This document shows, piece after piece, positions 37,301 to 49,300 of a DNA stretch of 64,000 nucleotides (its first letter is position 1; each line of letters opens with the position of its first letter). The stretch spans positions 17,732,206 to 17,796,205 of the forward strand of contig CM067356.1 in the NCBI GenBank assembly GCA_034190875.2, in the 5' to 3' direction. The stretch comes from Urechis unicinctus (taxonomy: Eukaryota; Annelida; Polychaeta; Xenopneusta; Urechidae). A model generated the notes under the pieces. The model searched no databases and was not told the DNA's origin. It worked only from the letters and a program-made list of their open reading frames with translations. The position numbers were made by a program, and so were the translations under genes.

Positions 37301-38419
37301 GGTTCATTTGGTGGGTGCTTGTGGGTGTATAGAGGCTGTGACCTCTTGTTGACCTGACCCAGTAGCATGTCTGAGTGTATGGTGTGCAGGAGCGTGAACG
37401 AGCAGCAACACTGGGTTACGAGGATCCCATCAACCCGTCGTACGACGCCACCACAGCGATGTATGAGCGCGTCCTCACCGAGTGCATGGAGCAGATACAA
37501 CAGCGACCACGAGGGGAGATTGCTATCATGGTGGCCAGTCACAATGAGAACACTGTCCGCTTCACCCTCAACAAGTACGTACATTCACCGTCTCCAGCCA
37601 CCTCCTTGTTTATTATGATTCAAGTCAGCATTCATTCATTGTTCAAATGTCTATAGTATCACATATGACTGTAAGTATATCCATAGTGAAGTCACTATAA
37701 CTTGGCTTTGATCTGTTTACGGTACTTCTATCTGTATCAATCGAACTCCTGTCCGGTCCTGAACCACCTGTAGTTGTGTATGTTTATGGTTGTGTAGAAT
37801 GCAGGAGTATGACATCCACTCCACAGACAAACTCATCTGCTTTGGGCAACTGCTTGGGATGTGTGATCAAGTCAGCTTCTCTCTCGGTAATTCCCATTTA
37901 CCTCATAGCTCCTCCCATTTACTGTCTCTATCATTGTTAAATGCCAGCTCAGCTCATAGCTCCTCCCCTTTATATGAACCTTAATATTTAAAATTCCCTC
38001 TGCCATGCCACATAGTGTTTCAGACGGAGATTCTGTGGACGGTTAACAGTCTAGTGAACTCTAGTGACCTCTAGTGCTCAGGAGCTAACCTTTACTCCAC
38101 CCCTATCTATCACTACTGTTCGGGTGGTGTCAAACCTGTCGTTTTATTTCTCAACGTGTTTTTGTGATTATTGTGTACAGGCCAAGCGGGGTACTCTGTG
38201 TACAAGTACGTACCATACGGACCAGTGGAGGAGGTCCTTCCGTACTTGTCCCGGAGAGCCATTGAAAACAGGGGCATGCTTGCCAAAGTGCAGAAGGAAA
38301 AACGCTTGTTAAGAAGTGAACTCTTCAGGCGCTTGAAGTCCTTCCAGTGGTTCTATAAACCCACTCCCCCTGAAGTGTCTCCCATTGATGAACTGGCGGC
38401 CGCTGGTCAGAAGCAGTGA
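31360..38419 (+). CDS. PRODH: Proline dehydrogenase, mitochondrial
   Basis: FAD enzyme of the inner mitochondrial membrane that oxidises L-proline to pyrroline-5-carboxylate, the first step of proline catabolism. Coding exons: 31360-31698, 32751-32959, 33266-33300, 33887-34033, 35429-35493, 35716-35888, 36253-36334, 36449-36541, 36861-37007, 37112-37207, 37390-37574, 37798-37886, 38181-38419. All phases agree; 632 aa, near the ~600 of human PRODH. The start is the first ATG in its frame (AACATGGCGG). The basic N-terminus fits a targeting peptide. Recognised motifs: [83 protein letters not shown] and [20 protein letters not shown]. An EF-hand-like loop DISQDGEIDLLD spans exons 6-7. Minisatellites fill introns 3, 4 and 8. 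Confidence 0.97.
33340..33850 (+). repeat. About 25-bp minisatellite in PRODH intron 3
   Basis: About 20 degenerate units built on TTTACTGGCCTGTATATAA and AGATTAG, filling most of the intron up to about 35 bp before exon 4. Confidence 0.92.
34034..35300 (+). repeat. 21/29-bp minisatellite made from the PRODH exon 4 splice donor
   Basis: Exon 4 ends ATTGATGCTGTATCAG and the intron begins GTGGGTAGCTG. The array starts in the first intron base and repeats GGTATTGATGCTGTGTCAG / GTGGGTAGCT for about 1.25 kb, with several dozen units of about 20 or 29 bp. Each unit re-creates the exon end plus a GT donor. In frame, reading past the true donor meets TAG within three codons, so use of a later donor would truncate the protein. 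Confidence 0.95.
36542..36628 (+). repeat. 29-bp repeat (3 copies) starting at the PRODH exon 8 donor
   Basis: Exon 8 ends GCTCAG at 36541. The intron then reads three consecutive 29-bp units of GTAATTATCTCACCTGTTCC plus nine bases ending TCAG. The first two are followed by GT, so each re-creates a TCAG/GTAATT donor. Confidence 0.95.
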
Positions 38420-39339
38420 TGAATGAGGAGTCCTGCCGAGCCCAACTAGACCAGAACAGACCTGCAAGTGGCTCTAATTAGTAGCTCCATTGGGGAGATG
38501 TTTCAGTGTCTACCCAATTTAACAATTTCAACTCCCCTCATCAGTGTATTTATTCCAGGGAAATAGTATTAACTATGCAACTTAAGTTTTCTTAAAGGAA
38601 ATATGGCCTAATGTTGGTAGCTCGGTTTCATATACAGAAATCTGTATTCATGCATAATATCTCTCGGGGGGGTGTACGGGGGAAGTGGATCTTCTTGATG
38701 CACTACAGTCTGCTGATACTCAAATATTCTAAGACATTTGTGCCGGTAAAGCCATTTTGTTATTGTCTTGCTTTTAGTTGCATTTCTTTGGCAAATTTAG
38801 AGCCATATTTGGCTATGTTATTTATTGCCACTGTACATACATTGTGAGGTCCGGGGTGCTATTGTACAAATTGATTTGTAATCATGTCAACCAGCATGGT
38901 AAGTGATTGGCTATTGATTGTATAGTGGACTCACATCTTAACCATTGGGGCCCCTCTGTTGGCAGTTAATTTATGCTAGAAAGGGTTTAGTTTATGATTG
39001 ATATATTCCTTTCCTTAAGCCTTTATTAATTTCGCATTTTTTTTTGTTATCACTTCATATACTCTTTGCTAAGCTTTCTCACCTTACATGTATAAGCATA
39101 TTTTGTTTCAAGTTTTATTATTTGTCTTCATTGAAGAGGATGGGTGATCATGAGCTCAGTGATCTTATTTTAGAACTGAAAGCATTCTTTTATGATACTT
39201 GCTCATGTTTTATTGACTTTCGTTGGAACGTTAGCTTGTTTTGGTTATGTTTTAAATGCAGGTGCTCTGTTTTGTTGTTATGGTAACTGGTGAAAATCCG
39301 ATGTTGATTTTTATTATTCTAATTCAGCAGCCCCCTATA

Positions 39340-39680
39340 GAAGATGTGCTCCTGTTAAACTCTGCTGTCACCCTGGCTTCATTCAGGAGATGTGCTACTG
39401 TTTAACGCTGCTGTCACCGCAGCTTCATTCGGGAGATGTGCTCCTGTTTGACGCTGCTGTCACCGCAGCTTCATTCGGGAGATGTGCTCCTGTTTGACGC
39501 TGCTGTCATAGCAGCTTCATTCGGGAGATGTGCTCCTGTTTGACGCTGCTGTCACCGCAGCTTCATTCGGGAGATGTGCTCCTGTTTAATGCTGCTGTCA
39601 CCACAGCTTCATTTGGGAGATGTGCTCCTGTTTGACGCTGCTGTCACCCTGGCTTTATTCAGGAAATGTGCTCCTGTTTA
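39340..39680. repeat. 46-bp minisatellite, about 7 copies
   Basis: Units start GAGATGTGCTCCTGTTTGAC and contain GCTGCTGTCACC and CAGCTTCATTC. The period is exactly 46 bp in the central copies (39433, 39479). The outer copies are more diverged. Confidence 0.93.
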
Positions 39681-40584
39681 ACTCTCATATTTTTATCTTG
39701 TTAATGGAACTTTCTTCTAAATCTTTCGTCCAAGTGAATAAAGCGATGGAAACTATTGGCCACCTATCTGTATGTATGGATGGAAACGTGCATGTTAGAG
39801 GCAGGTTGATATGTTTATTGGTGCCATGTAATTCTGTTGTCCCAATATGCTTGTACATAGTCATCTATTTAGGCTTGACTGTGTGTGATAGTGTACATGC
39901 TTCTCTGTCTGACCTTTGTACCTCAACCTCTCAGCATTTATATTGTTATCATCATAGTGCAGCTGAAATATGTGAACAGATCTGTCATGTGGTAGGTTCC
40001 TACAAACCTGTACACTATGCCTGCCATGTGAGTGCTCATACAATGCAGTGTTTATATAACACTGTTTTCATGTAACACTGTGCTCATTTAACACAGTTTA
40101 CTCTAGAGCTATTGTTGTAGCAGCTGTTCACCTTAGACATATCAGGTTGTCCGATTGTACCAGCCTAGGTTTGTCCTGTTACACCTGGTGCCATTCTATT
40201 GGTCTGACATGTATGATATGAGATTGGCAGGTCATTTGTTGTTTGTTTTGACTGGGAATGTTGCACTGTTGTGGTGGTGTGGCGATTGTCATAGGGCATC
40301 AACATTAGTTGCTGTATTCTTGCCTGGTCACTAACGGAACTTACTTATGGAGACCATGATGATCATGTGGTCATAACGTTCATTAATAAATACCATGGCA
40401 ACTGAGTTAGCTGTGTGAGAAATACTCAGTTCATGTGAGGGTGTTTCTTATCCAGTTCGATGTCGCCTGCTATGGTATTACCTCAAAGAATGCAGAAAAA
40501 AACTGTAACATCATGGCAATAGTCGTCCCATCTTCTTTACTAAGTTGAATATAGACCTTAATTCTGGTAATGGTCAACTTACTA

Positions 40585-40692
40585 TGAATACACAGGGTTT
40601 TGCATTGGCAATGCCTGGCTGGCTGCTATCTTTTATGTATACATACAAGATAGCGGCCGGCATGCCAATGCAAATCCCTGTGTATGAATATA
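40585..40692. mobile_element. Short palindromic (foldback) MITE-like element
   Basis: The left half (about 40585-40632) and right half (about 40646-40692) are imperfect reverse complements, sharing TTTGCATTGGC and GGC/GGCTGCTATCTT blocks around a TGTATACATA centre. A related arm is present near 28528, so it is dispersed. About 108 bp with no coding capacity. Confidence 0.75.
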
Positions 40693-41490
40693 TCAATATT
40701 CTTCAGAGGTAGATGACCTGTTCTGATCCCTGAATAGTCTGCTATTGAAACTGTTTCTAGCATTTTTTGAATCTTCAGAAGTTGCAAGCTTCCAAATGTT
40801 CAGGGCAAAAAAATGTAGGACAAAGTCAACACCCAATTTACATGTATGATTGCTTAAGCTGTATGCTTATGAAAGACAGAACAATTCAACATCCCTCCAT
40901 GCTTTCACCTGTTTGACAAAGGTTCATTTTATCTTGGCAAAATTGACACCTGTTTATTGTTAGGGAAGTATAATGAAAGTATCATGACTTCGGTCAGCAT
41001 ACATTTAAGCTCTGCTGATCACCAGAGCTGTTATATACCACATTTCTTATATGGCACTTTTTCTTATAAAGCGACCTGGCCATGCTAAATTGCACACGGA
41101 CTCCTCTTATGTTGGCAGGCCCTTGCGAAATGAAAACTCAGCCCTGCATGACCTTTTACCCTTCAGTTATCAGAGAAAAACTTGCATAAATCTCTCGTTC
41201 TTTGTAAACCCAAAGAAGAAGAATTTTTGATGACATGTTTTTCTTATAAAGCAAGTCAGCAGCCTAAAATTAAAGATGGACTTCTTAGGAAAATGGGTAT
41301 TTGCTCACATAAAATCAGCTCCGCATGACCTCATAAAGCTTGTAATTGAGAATCATGTCAACATAAGCAGAGTTTCAGGGCTTTATTGACCTAATCTTTT
41401 AACAAGAGAAATTGACGTGAATTTTCATCATTGAAATTTAGCATTGACCATCACAGATGAGAGACTCTAACTTAAAAAGAGATCTTCCCC

Positions 41491-41496
41491 TTTATT
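41491..41496 (-). terminator. Possible VPS29 polyadenylation signal
   Basis: AATAAA on the minus strand, about 310 bases beyond the VPS29 stop. An alternative AATAAA lies slightly further on (about 41371-41376). Confidence 0.35.
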
Positions 41497-41806
41497 TAAT
41501 TGATGGACACAGATTATTGCACCAGCCTGTAGCATATTTACAGCATACAATGATTTTGATAACCATGGTTACATACAGACCTGCACAAACATGACATTAC
41601 AAATCTCTCTTTCACAAAATATTCCTAATAACAGTTGGTGGTTCACTAAGCTAACAATGGGTTGATCACCATGGCAACCACTGACTGCATGAATAGTGAA
41701 CTTTTGGAGTACATGGGTCAGAATATACACTAACACATCACAAGTAACAGAACAGGATCTTTGAATAAATGGAATGAAGTAACTACATGACATCAACTTG
41801 AAGTTT

Positions 41807-44800
41807 TCATACAGTTTTTTTGTACTCTATTCTTTCGACCTTGACCTCATCCCCGACTAGCTGGTAGACGTAGGCCACTACGGTAGACTGCTGGATGTCA
41901 AGCAGGACGAATGATGGGTGCACATTGCTGTTAACACAAGTCATTCACAGGTAGAGAATATCAGGAAAAGTTGACATATATACTGGTGATTTTCAACAAA
42001 AGAATAAATGTTTATGGAGGAAGGACAAAAACAGACAAAGATAGAGCAGACATACGTGTCAAGGGCATTGTAAGCACCGGTGGCGGATCCAGGATTGATG
42101 TAAAATTTGTTCTCATGCTCAAAAGCTTCAAATTTGTGGGTGTGTCCACTGATGAGGATATCTACGTCCAGCTGCCTCTGAACAATAGCCAGACTCTCCA
42201 TGTCACCCCATGGCACCACCTGGTGGCCATGACATAAACCGATGCGGAACTGACCCACGGTTACGACCTTCTGCTCTGGATAATTCATGTTCTGTAACAG
42301 GCAGCTTCGTTAAACAACTGGCGGTTAACTGATCCTACACCTGTCTGTACGTCTCTGTACTGAATTGATTAAGATGTCTCAGTGGTTTAATGAGAATAAA
42401 TACACAACAAAAGTTGAAAGCAAGTTAAACTTGTAATGGAAACAAACTAGTCTACAACATGTATCAACTCTTAGTTTTTATGCCAAATATTCCAAACTAA
42501 CCTCATCAAAATCCCCTCTCACTACATGGACATCACTTGCTAGCGTCTTCAGATAATCAAATGATTCCTTTGTGCAGAGATTGCCGGTACATAGGATGTG
42601 CTGGATTTTGCCTGGCACCAGCAGCTTCTTGAACTTAGCGGGTACCGTGCTACATCGGTGTGGGATGTGAAGGTCACCGAGAACTAACACCAACTGAAAT
42701 CAGCAACAACTATACAACATGCAACTTGGAAAAGCATTTTGCAAGCAGAAATACGTCTTACTTTGTTTAACTCCAATTACCTTTGCAGCAGTATAAAATA
42801 TCAATGTTCACAGATTGTTTAAGTATTAACTTCCAACTTTGACTCGCAGACTTAATTCATTCTAATAGTACATATGTTTTGTTTTGTTTTACAATCCAAA
42901 GTTTAAAACTTAAAGAGTAACTTAATATTGTAACCAAATATTCCAACAGCACAGGGTGAACTTATATGAATACTAAAATGTCCCATACTGCCTGATTAAC
43001 CAAATAATTCAGCGAAAGTAACAAAGGTACTCAGTTAACCCCACATATCCTAATACAGAAAATAAATTCAACTACACCTGTTATCACTGGACCTTACTTA
43101 TCCTCAAAAGCACAACTTAATTGGTGACCCATCCCAAAGCTTCTGATGCTCAGGTTGTGGTTTCTATTATTTCAAACTCACATGTAAGTTGTCAAATAGG
43201 CTACCTAAGCTTTCTTCCTAATACATATTACATACACATGGCAGAGAATAGACCAACATAATATAGGAAATGCTTGTTACTGTGACATCATGAATAATTA
43301 ATTAATTATTATGTGTGAATAACAACATCATATCCCTCAGCAAAAAGAGGTATGAATCGGATTTCACAGTTAATCAATGACCTGGATTTCTTTCAGAAGT
43401 TCACAGCAAATAAATTTTGGAGACAACCTTGTAAGCAAGAACAGATATTGTTGTTGCTTGGTTTGGTGGTGAGGTAATTAGTAATGAGGTGTGTGTTATG
43501 GTTTGGTGTTCCTCTGTAGGCTATCCAGCTAGTTGCCTGCAATTTTCTATACGCACAGTTAGTGCAAAATGGAATCTTCAGACATCCAACTCAGCTAGGA
43601 CTGGCATATTTATACCTCAATTGAAAAACTAGTTCTTAAACTAGTGCCTCTCTATTCCAATGGGCTTACCGGGTATATGTCCTGATCCTAGTCTCTTGTT
43701 TTCCAGAGCAAACCAGTTTATTCCAGTCATTCCAGAGCAAACCAGTTTATTCCAGTCATTCCAGAGCAAACCAGTTTATTCCAGTCATTCCAGAGCAAAC
43801 CAGTTTATTCCAGTCATTCCAGAGCAAACCAGTTTATTCCAGTCATTCCAGAGCAAACCAGTTTATTCCAGTCATTCCAGAGCAAACCAGTTTATTCCAG
43901 TCATTCTCTACACCAACACTCCCATACTAATTTTGGGGGAAAAAATGGAAAGCCCAATGAAGTATAAAATCTCATTTCTACAATTTAAGTCCTCCATGTG
44001 GGATGCTGGAGCAAGAAGAGTGGCTATCAAGATCAAAGCTAGGTTTGATAATTGAAACCTTGTTGCCTATATCTTACAAGATTCTTCTGCTGGTTAGGTT
44101 TTTACCCTACTGAATATGATCAAGCTCCTAGAAACTCATGGAAATTATTCTCACAAGCAAAAGAAAAGAATGATGGTAAGTATTAGCAAAGGAAATACTA
44201 TAAAATTATCGATAGCGGGAATCACTATGAGTTACAGTTATCATTGTCAGAAATCGCTATCAATGCATAGCATCAAGACGCCACCATCACAATGCATTGC
44301 TGTTTCCATCTATCGCCACATCCCTATATACAGTCCAACCCAATATGCCACATTGATCAAAAGAATGAGATTTTACGCCAAATTCAATCATGTTTATTTC
44401 ATTATCTTAATATACAGCTCACCTATGACTGCAAGGGCCCATTTCTTTATGGAAATCTCAGTTATACCCATTGATCGGGCAACATTATGATTCACACTTG
44501 GTAACATGGTTGTGCATAACTAAAACAATGCAGGAACTAACCCAAGTCTGACATAGAAGAAATACTGCCCTATAATGTTGTGGGAGGGAGGGTTTCAAAT
44601 ATGTATTTGTAAATCTTTATTCAACAAGATCAGGTGCAGTTTAAAAAGACAAGCCTAGCAACTCCCCATCTAGGCAAGGCACTCGCCCCTGGTGTTTTTA
44701 TAATCTGATGCCACCTTAGGGGCGAGGGTCCGTATGGCAGAATCTTTTGAGTTATAAGCAAATTTGCTCCTTCTCGCAATGCAGACAAGGGACAGTTTAA

Positions 44801-45906
44801 AAAACATACATTTTCATATCCATAAATGTCTTAGCATCAATCTTGCCTAGAGTGCAACAACAGTCATACTCCTTAATTAACAGAATCAACGAAATCCTAC
44901 ACAATTTTAGAATTGTTGTCCAACATGGCTACCGCGCGAATCAAAAACACGAGCGATATCACAGCGAATTAACGAGAATTAACTCAATTATGTTGCATAG
45001 TGGGAGTCTTTGAACAAAGTTTCATGATGTGCCGTATATTAGTGCTCAAACAGAACAATGAGACAAAACTGTAGTAATAGAAACAGTCCTCGTGTCATTT
45101 TGTCATATAACCTTTCATTTTGTCACAAATTTCCTAGATGGCTCTTTGCCTCTACAGTGCGGATCTGAGAAATCGAAAGTAGTAAATAGCGCAGAGCTGT
45201 CAGAGGCCGAGTTTCTTTGCCTACTCCCCACCCCCACCTCTAATGTTAAGGAGTGCGAATCAAGTCTTACTCCATGGCGCGATCCGAAGCTAGGTGAGAT
45301 ATTAAAGGGTAATCAGGATTATTTTATCTTTGGATGTGTTTCGCCATCAAAGACAGTGAGATGAAACTTTGATTGTCGACCACATTATGTCTTGGACTAT
45401 CGTCAGACCTATCAGAGTCGTAGCCCCGGTGGGACGGTAATATAAATATATACAAAAAAGACTTCGTGCACGGCTTACAGAGTCGACGATAATCGATAGT
45501 TATAGTGTCTATAGGGGGTGTGGTGTTTTGCCAGATCTGGATTTAGTTCAGACTTGCCCAATTGTGAACCGTACACTCCTGAATCCTGGCTTGGGCGTTA
45601 AAATCCTGAAATAGTTCAAATAGTCCCTAGTTCAATATCGTATTGTGCACTAGTCTACCCCCGGTCGAACGGTAATATAAAAAATATGTCTAATCGGACG
45701 TCTTGTAGGGCTAGCACTAGTCAAAACAATCTGAAAACGCTGAGGACCCAGATTCAGACAAAACACGGTTGATTTTTATCGCTAGCCAGTTGATAACAGT
45801 GATGGTCTTCAAGTGAGAACTTAATTAGGCATCTCTAAACAGTGACATCAAATAATATTCCGGACAAATAAAGCGTATGATTAAGATAAGATGAACAAAT
45901 TACCAT
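41807..45906 (-). CDS. VPS29: Vacuolar protein sorting-associated protein 29 (retromer subunit)
   Basis: VPS29 joins VPS26 and VPS35 in the retromer coat that retrieves cargo from endosomes. Coding exons on the minus strand: 45906-45904 (ATG only), 42693-42502, 42291-42056, 41927-41807. The phases close to 183 aa; human isoform 1 has 182. Metallophosphoesterase-fold motifs: [56 protein letters not shown]. The C-terminus is [12 protein letters not shown]. Exon 2 begins directly with Leu-Val-Leu, so the initiator must come from upstream. The only candidate I found is an ATG followed by GTAATT at 45906, leaving a single-codon coding exon as I recall for the human gene. Exons 2-4 are certain; exon 1 is inference. 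It is head-to-head with RAD9. Confidence 0.93.
43701..43906. repeat. 29-bp minisatellite in VPS29 intron 1, about 7 copies
   Basis: Near-perfect units of TTCCAGAGCAAACCAGTTTA plus TTCCAGTCA. Because the 29-bp unit has no stops in the plus-strand frames, a false repetitive ORF covers it. The very low divergence between units suggests recent expansion. Confidence 0.95.
43907..45903. other. Remainder of VPS29 intron 1
   Basis: No exon recognised. Two copies of a dispersed motif, GACGGTAATATAAATATATA near 45433 and CCGGTCGAACGGTAATATAA near 45661, recur near 9410. TTCGTGCACGGCT near 45464 recurs near 60847. A CpG-containing patch with ATGGCTACCGCGCG near 44934 may be regulatory, but nothing ties it to a transcript. 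Confidence 0.4.
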
Positions 45907-46000
45907 TCTGATAGGTTTCACAGCGGAATCACTGATCACTTGACACCTCCTGCTTGAGGAAGCTGATAAACATTAACCACCCGGCGATGGATGTTGATTT

Positions 46001-46008
46001 TGACGTCA
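46001..46008. promoter_or_regulatory. Perfect CRE (CREB/ATF site)
   Basis: TGACGTCA, a full palindromic cAMP-response element, sits about 100 bp upstream of the proposed VPS29 ATG and 370 bp upstream of the RAD9 ATG. Full CREs are typically promoter-proximal, which supports promoter function here. Confidence 0.5.
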
Positions 46009-46248
46009 TCAGTTTTGGTGCATATCATCATACACTGTTGCGGGTTAAGGTGGGGTTACTTGTTCAATAAAATGAACAAAGATTATATTTATTGTTATAT
46101 TAATGAATTATTTTTTTCTGAAACTTTGAGATAAATCATTTTCAAAATAGAAGATAATCTTAACTGAATATGATATTCTACATAGAAAAGCATACACGTA
46201 AAAGATAAAGAAACAATTGCTACAGTGCCACAACACAACATTCGACAC

Positions 46249-46267
46249 GGCGCCAAACGGCGCCAAA
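46249..46267. promoter_or_regulatory. Tandem E2F-like sites
   Basis: Two copies of CGGCGCCAAA sit head-to-tail with a 10-bp period, one helical turn. The core matches the TTTGGCGC E2F consensus read on the minus strand. Position just upstream of RAD9 suggests cell-cycle control; this is inference. Confidence 0.5.
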
Positions 46268-46379
46268 CAGTCAAAGGCTGAAAGATGTTGACAGTTCGTT
46301 GATAAAGTTACCTGTTTACTGTGGCAACAATCAACTTGTCCACAAATATCTCGTCTCATACGGGAAACAATATTTTGCA

Positions 46380-49300
46380 ATGAAGTGCGATATCCCAGGG
46401 GCACACATGAAAGGTATTATCATTTGTCAGATAACCGTATGAAATGTTAAACAAATATATAGTCTAGTGACGATAATATGATTGATTATTAATAAGTGCT
46501 GTTGTTTGTAGAGAAGGATTCTTTTATTTACAAATAATTGGGGGAAAAAACAGAAACGACCGTACAATAATACAGACTCGCTTCTAAAAGTGCACAGTTT
46601 TTTTAGGGACGCATGTTGCGTGGATTGACGTCTTGTCTAACTTGACTCGACATACAGTTTTAATAAAACTTCGCCAAACAATCAATTTATTTGCCTTTTA
46701 CCACCAGGAACATAAATTATAATTCTGGATAGAAGGTTACTGTGAAATTAAAGACTTGAAACATAGCAACGACTTCCAGTGAGGAAATGAGGCTGGCTGA
46801 AATCAGATAGTGCAGAACCCCTACGTGACGGGAGAACGTTTTCGTGGGCTAAATATAGTTCATGATGTCATTAACCCATTTAAACGATTGTGATTTGATA
46901 CAAACCTTTGTGAATCACCCAAAATTAGGTTAATCAAGTGCATGTTGCCTCCAACCGTCGATCGAGGGGCAGCTTATGTTGAACGAAGTACGTCCTTTGT
47001 TTAAGGACGTTCATCAATCTGCAGTGATCCTGAACCTGTTAAACTTCTATGTCTGCCGCTGCATCCGTGTATAAAGTTATCGCTTATGTTTCAGTGTTTG
47101 GGAGGGCCATCCATTCTCTGTCAAAGATAGGAGATGAGTTGTACTTTGAACCACTAGATTATGGGGTGAGTACTGTTTACTATAATACGACTTCTCTATT
47201 TGCCTCTTGGTATGCTTCATATTTGTAGTAAATAGTTTGACCTTCTCCAGACCTATTGTGACCTCTACAGCTTGCCTTGAGGACTGTGAACATGTCCAGG
47301 TCGGCGTATGCTTGTTTCACATTTGCACCGTCCTTCTTCTCCTACTACAATGATGGCCAGCCTCCTAGAACTGGTGGGTGGGATGCTGAGCCTGAGGTTA
47401 TTAAGTGCAAGATAGGGATGAAGGTTTGTTCCAGTTTGCAAGATAGTCCGACATTCTCTTCATAGTTATGAAAATAAATCTACATTTATGTTAACCTGAT
47501 CACCATGTTTCAAATAAGTGTTTCAGTGTCTCTTGTTTCAGTCATGTCTGTCTGTCTTCCGGTCATTGGCATCTCTTGAGAAAACCGTTGAGAAGTGTTC
47601 TGTATCCCTCAACATGGATGCCTGTCGACTTGTCTTCCAAATGCACTGCAGACATGGTCAGGGTGTTTATGGAAGATATATAAGTATTACGATGTCCCTT
47701 GAAAATGATCATATCTCCATATATTTGCTAGTCTGGATGAGGTCCTTTTTAAACATGCTCTTCTCCTTACCTTCTTTGAAGTATGTCATAATTCAATGAA
47801 CCATTCAATGAACCACAATGCTCTGGCTATCTGAGGTGCAGATCTTAATGGTGTATTCATGCCAGGAGGCCTTTACTCTGGTCATTCCATATCACTTGCT
47901 TGTCACTGTAACCTGTCACTGTGATCTGTCACTAAGCCACCCTATCAACACGTGTATATTGTATTATCTTAATAATTATTGTTGTGATGATTTACAGGAA
48001 TCGTAAAAACACACAACCTGGCCTTCATAGAATGTGAAACCCTTCAAGCAGTTTTCTCAAAGACACTTGTTCCCAATGTTCTCTCTGCCCATAGCAAGTA
48101 GGTCACTGGCAGCAGTTTCTCAGTTGACAATGTTGATTTGTTGAGTATTATTGGATTTACTGAAACAACATAGCAGCTTGGAATGTTGCTGCCATTGACA
48201 TTGAGTGTGTAGCCATGTGTTATGCTCATAGAGTACTGAGTGATGCAGTCATGAACTTCCAAACCACTCAAGAGGAAGTCAGCCTTTTTGTTACCCCTGA
48301 GAAAGTTGCATTTAAGAATTACATTGAGGATGAACCAGGTATTGTATACTTTACACGTATTACCAATTATTTTTCTTGAACTGACCCCTGCAAGTGGCTA
48401 CTTGGATGTGTTTTGTTGTGTTGTGGTTTGAGACCCTAAGAAGGTGGTTCACACAGAGCTGCTCTTGTTGCCTGCCGAGTTTGAGAACTTCCAGATCGGG
48501 GTTGATACTGACGTTACATTCTGTCTCAAGGAATTCAGGGTCAGTCTAACATTATGACATAAGCTATGTGTAATATACACAGCCATGCACTTAAACTAAC
48601 CTACCTGTCCATTTGTGGTCGTTTAGGTGTGACATAAGTGGAATTTTCATAGTGTATCCATGTTATATTAGGACTTCTCAGTGTTTTTGTACTCTGTTTC
48701 CAGGCTATAATTGGTTTTGCTGAGGCCATCAATCTCCCTGTTTCTATGCATTTTGAAGGCCCTGGAAAGTAAGCCACGCATGCTCACAATCTCGTGATGA
48801 TTTATCTGTTTATCTATGATCTTTGTTAATCCTGCCCAAACCCAAACCACCCCCCACCCCACCCCATGTAGGTTTCACTCAATTCTCTTTATTCACCAGT
48901 CACTCTTTTCCTCTATTACTGTTACACCTATTTTTATTTCTGCTGTAATGATCACAGTCTGTATTCTCTTGCTGATCCAGGCCTATCATCTGTTCGGTGG
49001 AGAGCAGTACAAACTTTGAAGCTAACTTTGTGCTGGCCACTCTGGCAGAAGCAGTCTCCCAAGCATCACAGACATCACAGCTCCAAGCATCACAGATGAA
49101 TCACAGTCTTCAACCACAAACCAAAACCCAGTCACAATTTACCAGGTAAACAGCTTGTTTAATGGAAAATAGAAGGAGAAACCCTATGAATAGATTCATG
49201 TTTCTCCTGACCTAGTTGCCCAATGGTGTTGTGATGGTCCTTATTCCTGTGGGGTTAGCAACACAATTTGAGAAGTGAGTATGTGCCAAGTCGGTGTGGG

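Larger units (their letters stand above)
38420..41806 (+). other. PRODH 3' UTR and PRODH/VPS29 intergenic region
   Basis: Downstream of the PRODH stop. Contains a minisatellite (39340-39680), a palindromic element (40585-40692) and copies of the CATGACCT-type dispersed repeat near 41135 and 41325. No other coding exon was recognised. The right end must include the VPS29 3' UTR (minus strand). Confidence 0.5.
45907..46379. promoter_or_regulatory. Putative bidirectional promoter of VPS29 and RAD9
   Basis: The 473 bp between the divergent start codons of VPS29 (-) and RAD9 (+). It contains a perfect palindromic CRE, TGACGTCA, at 46001-46008. It also has two tandem E2F-like sites, GGCGCCAAA at 46249-46257 and 46259-46267, about 113-130 bp before the RAD9 ATG. 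E2F sites fit a replication-stress gene. Transcription starts are not visible. If the VPS29 first exon is wrong, the left boundary moves. Confidence 0.6.

Noticed and set aside
43660-44055. 131-codon repetitive ORF on the plus strand
   Set aside because: A stop-free 29-bp minisatellite inside VPS29 intron 1.
45092-45364. 90-codon plus-strand ORF with protein-like composition in VPS29 intron 1
   Set aside because: It opens at GTG and contains no in-frame ATG, has no clear splice partners and matches no family I know.
47050-47100. In-frame ATG contiguous with RAD9 exon 2 as alternative start
   Set aside because: It replaces the conserved MKC N-terminus with unrelated residues and reads through a good acceptor (TATGTTTCAG). 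The upstream exon at 46380 fits the family exactly.
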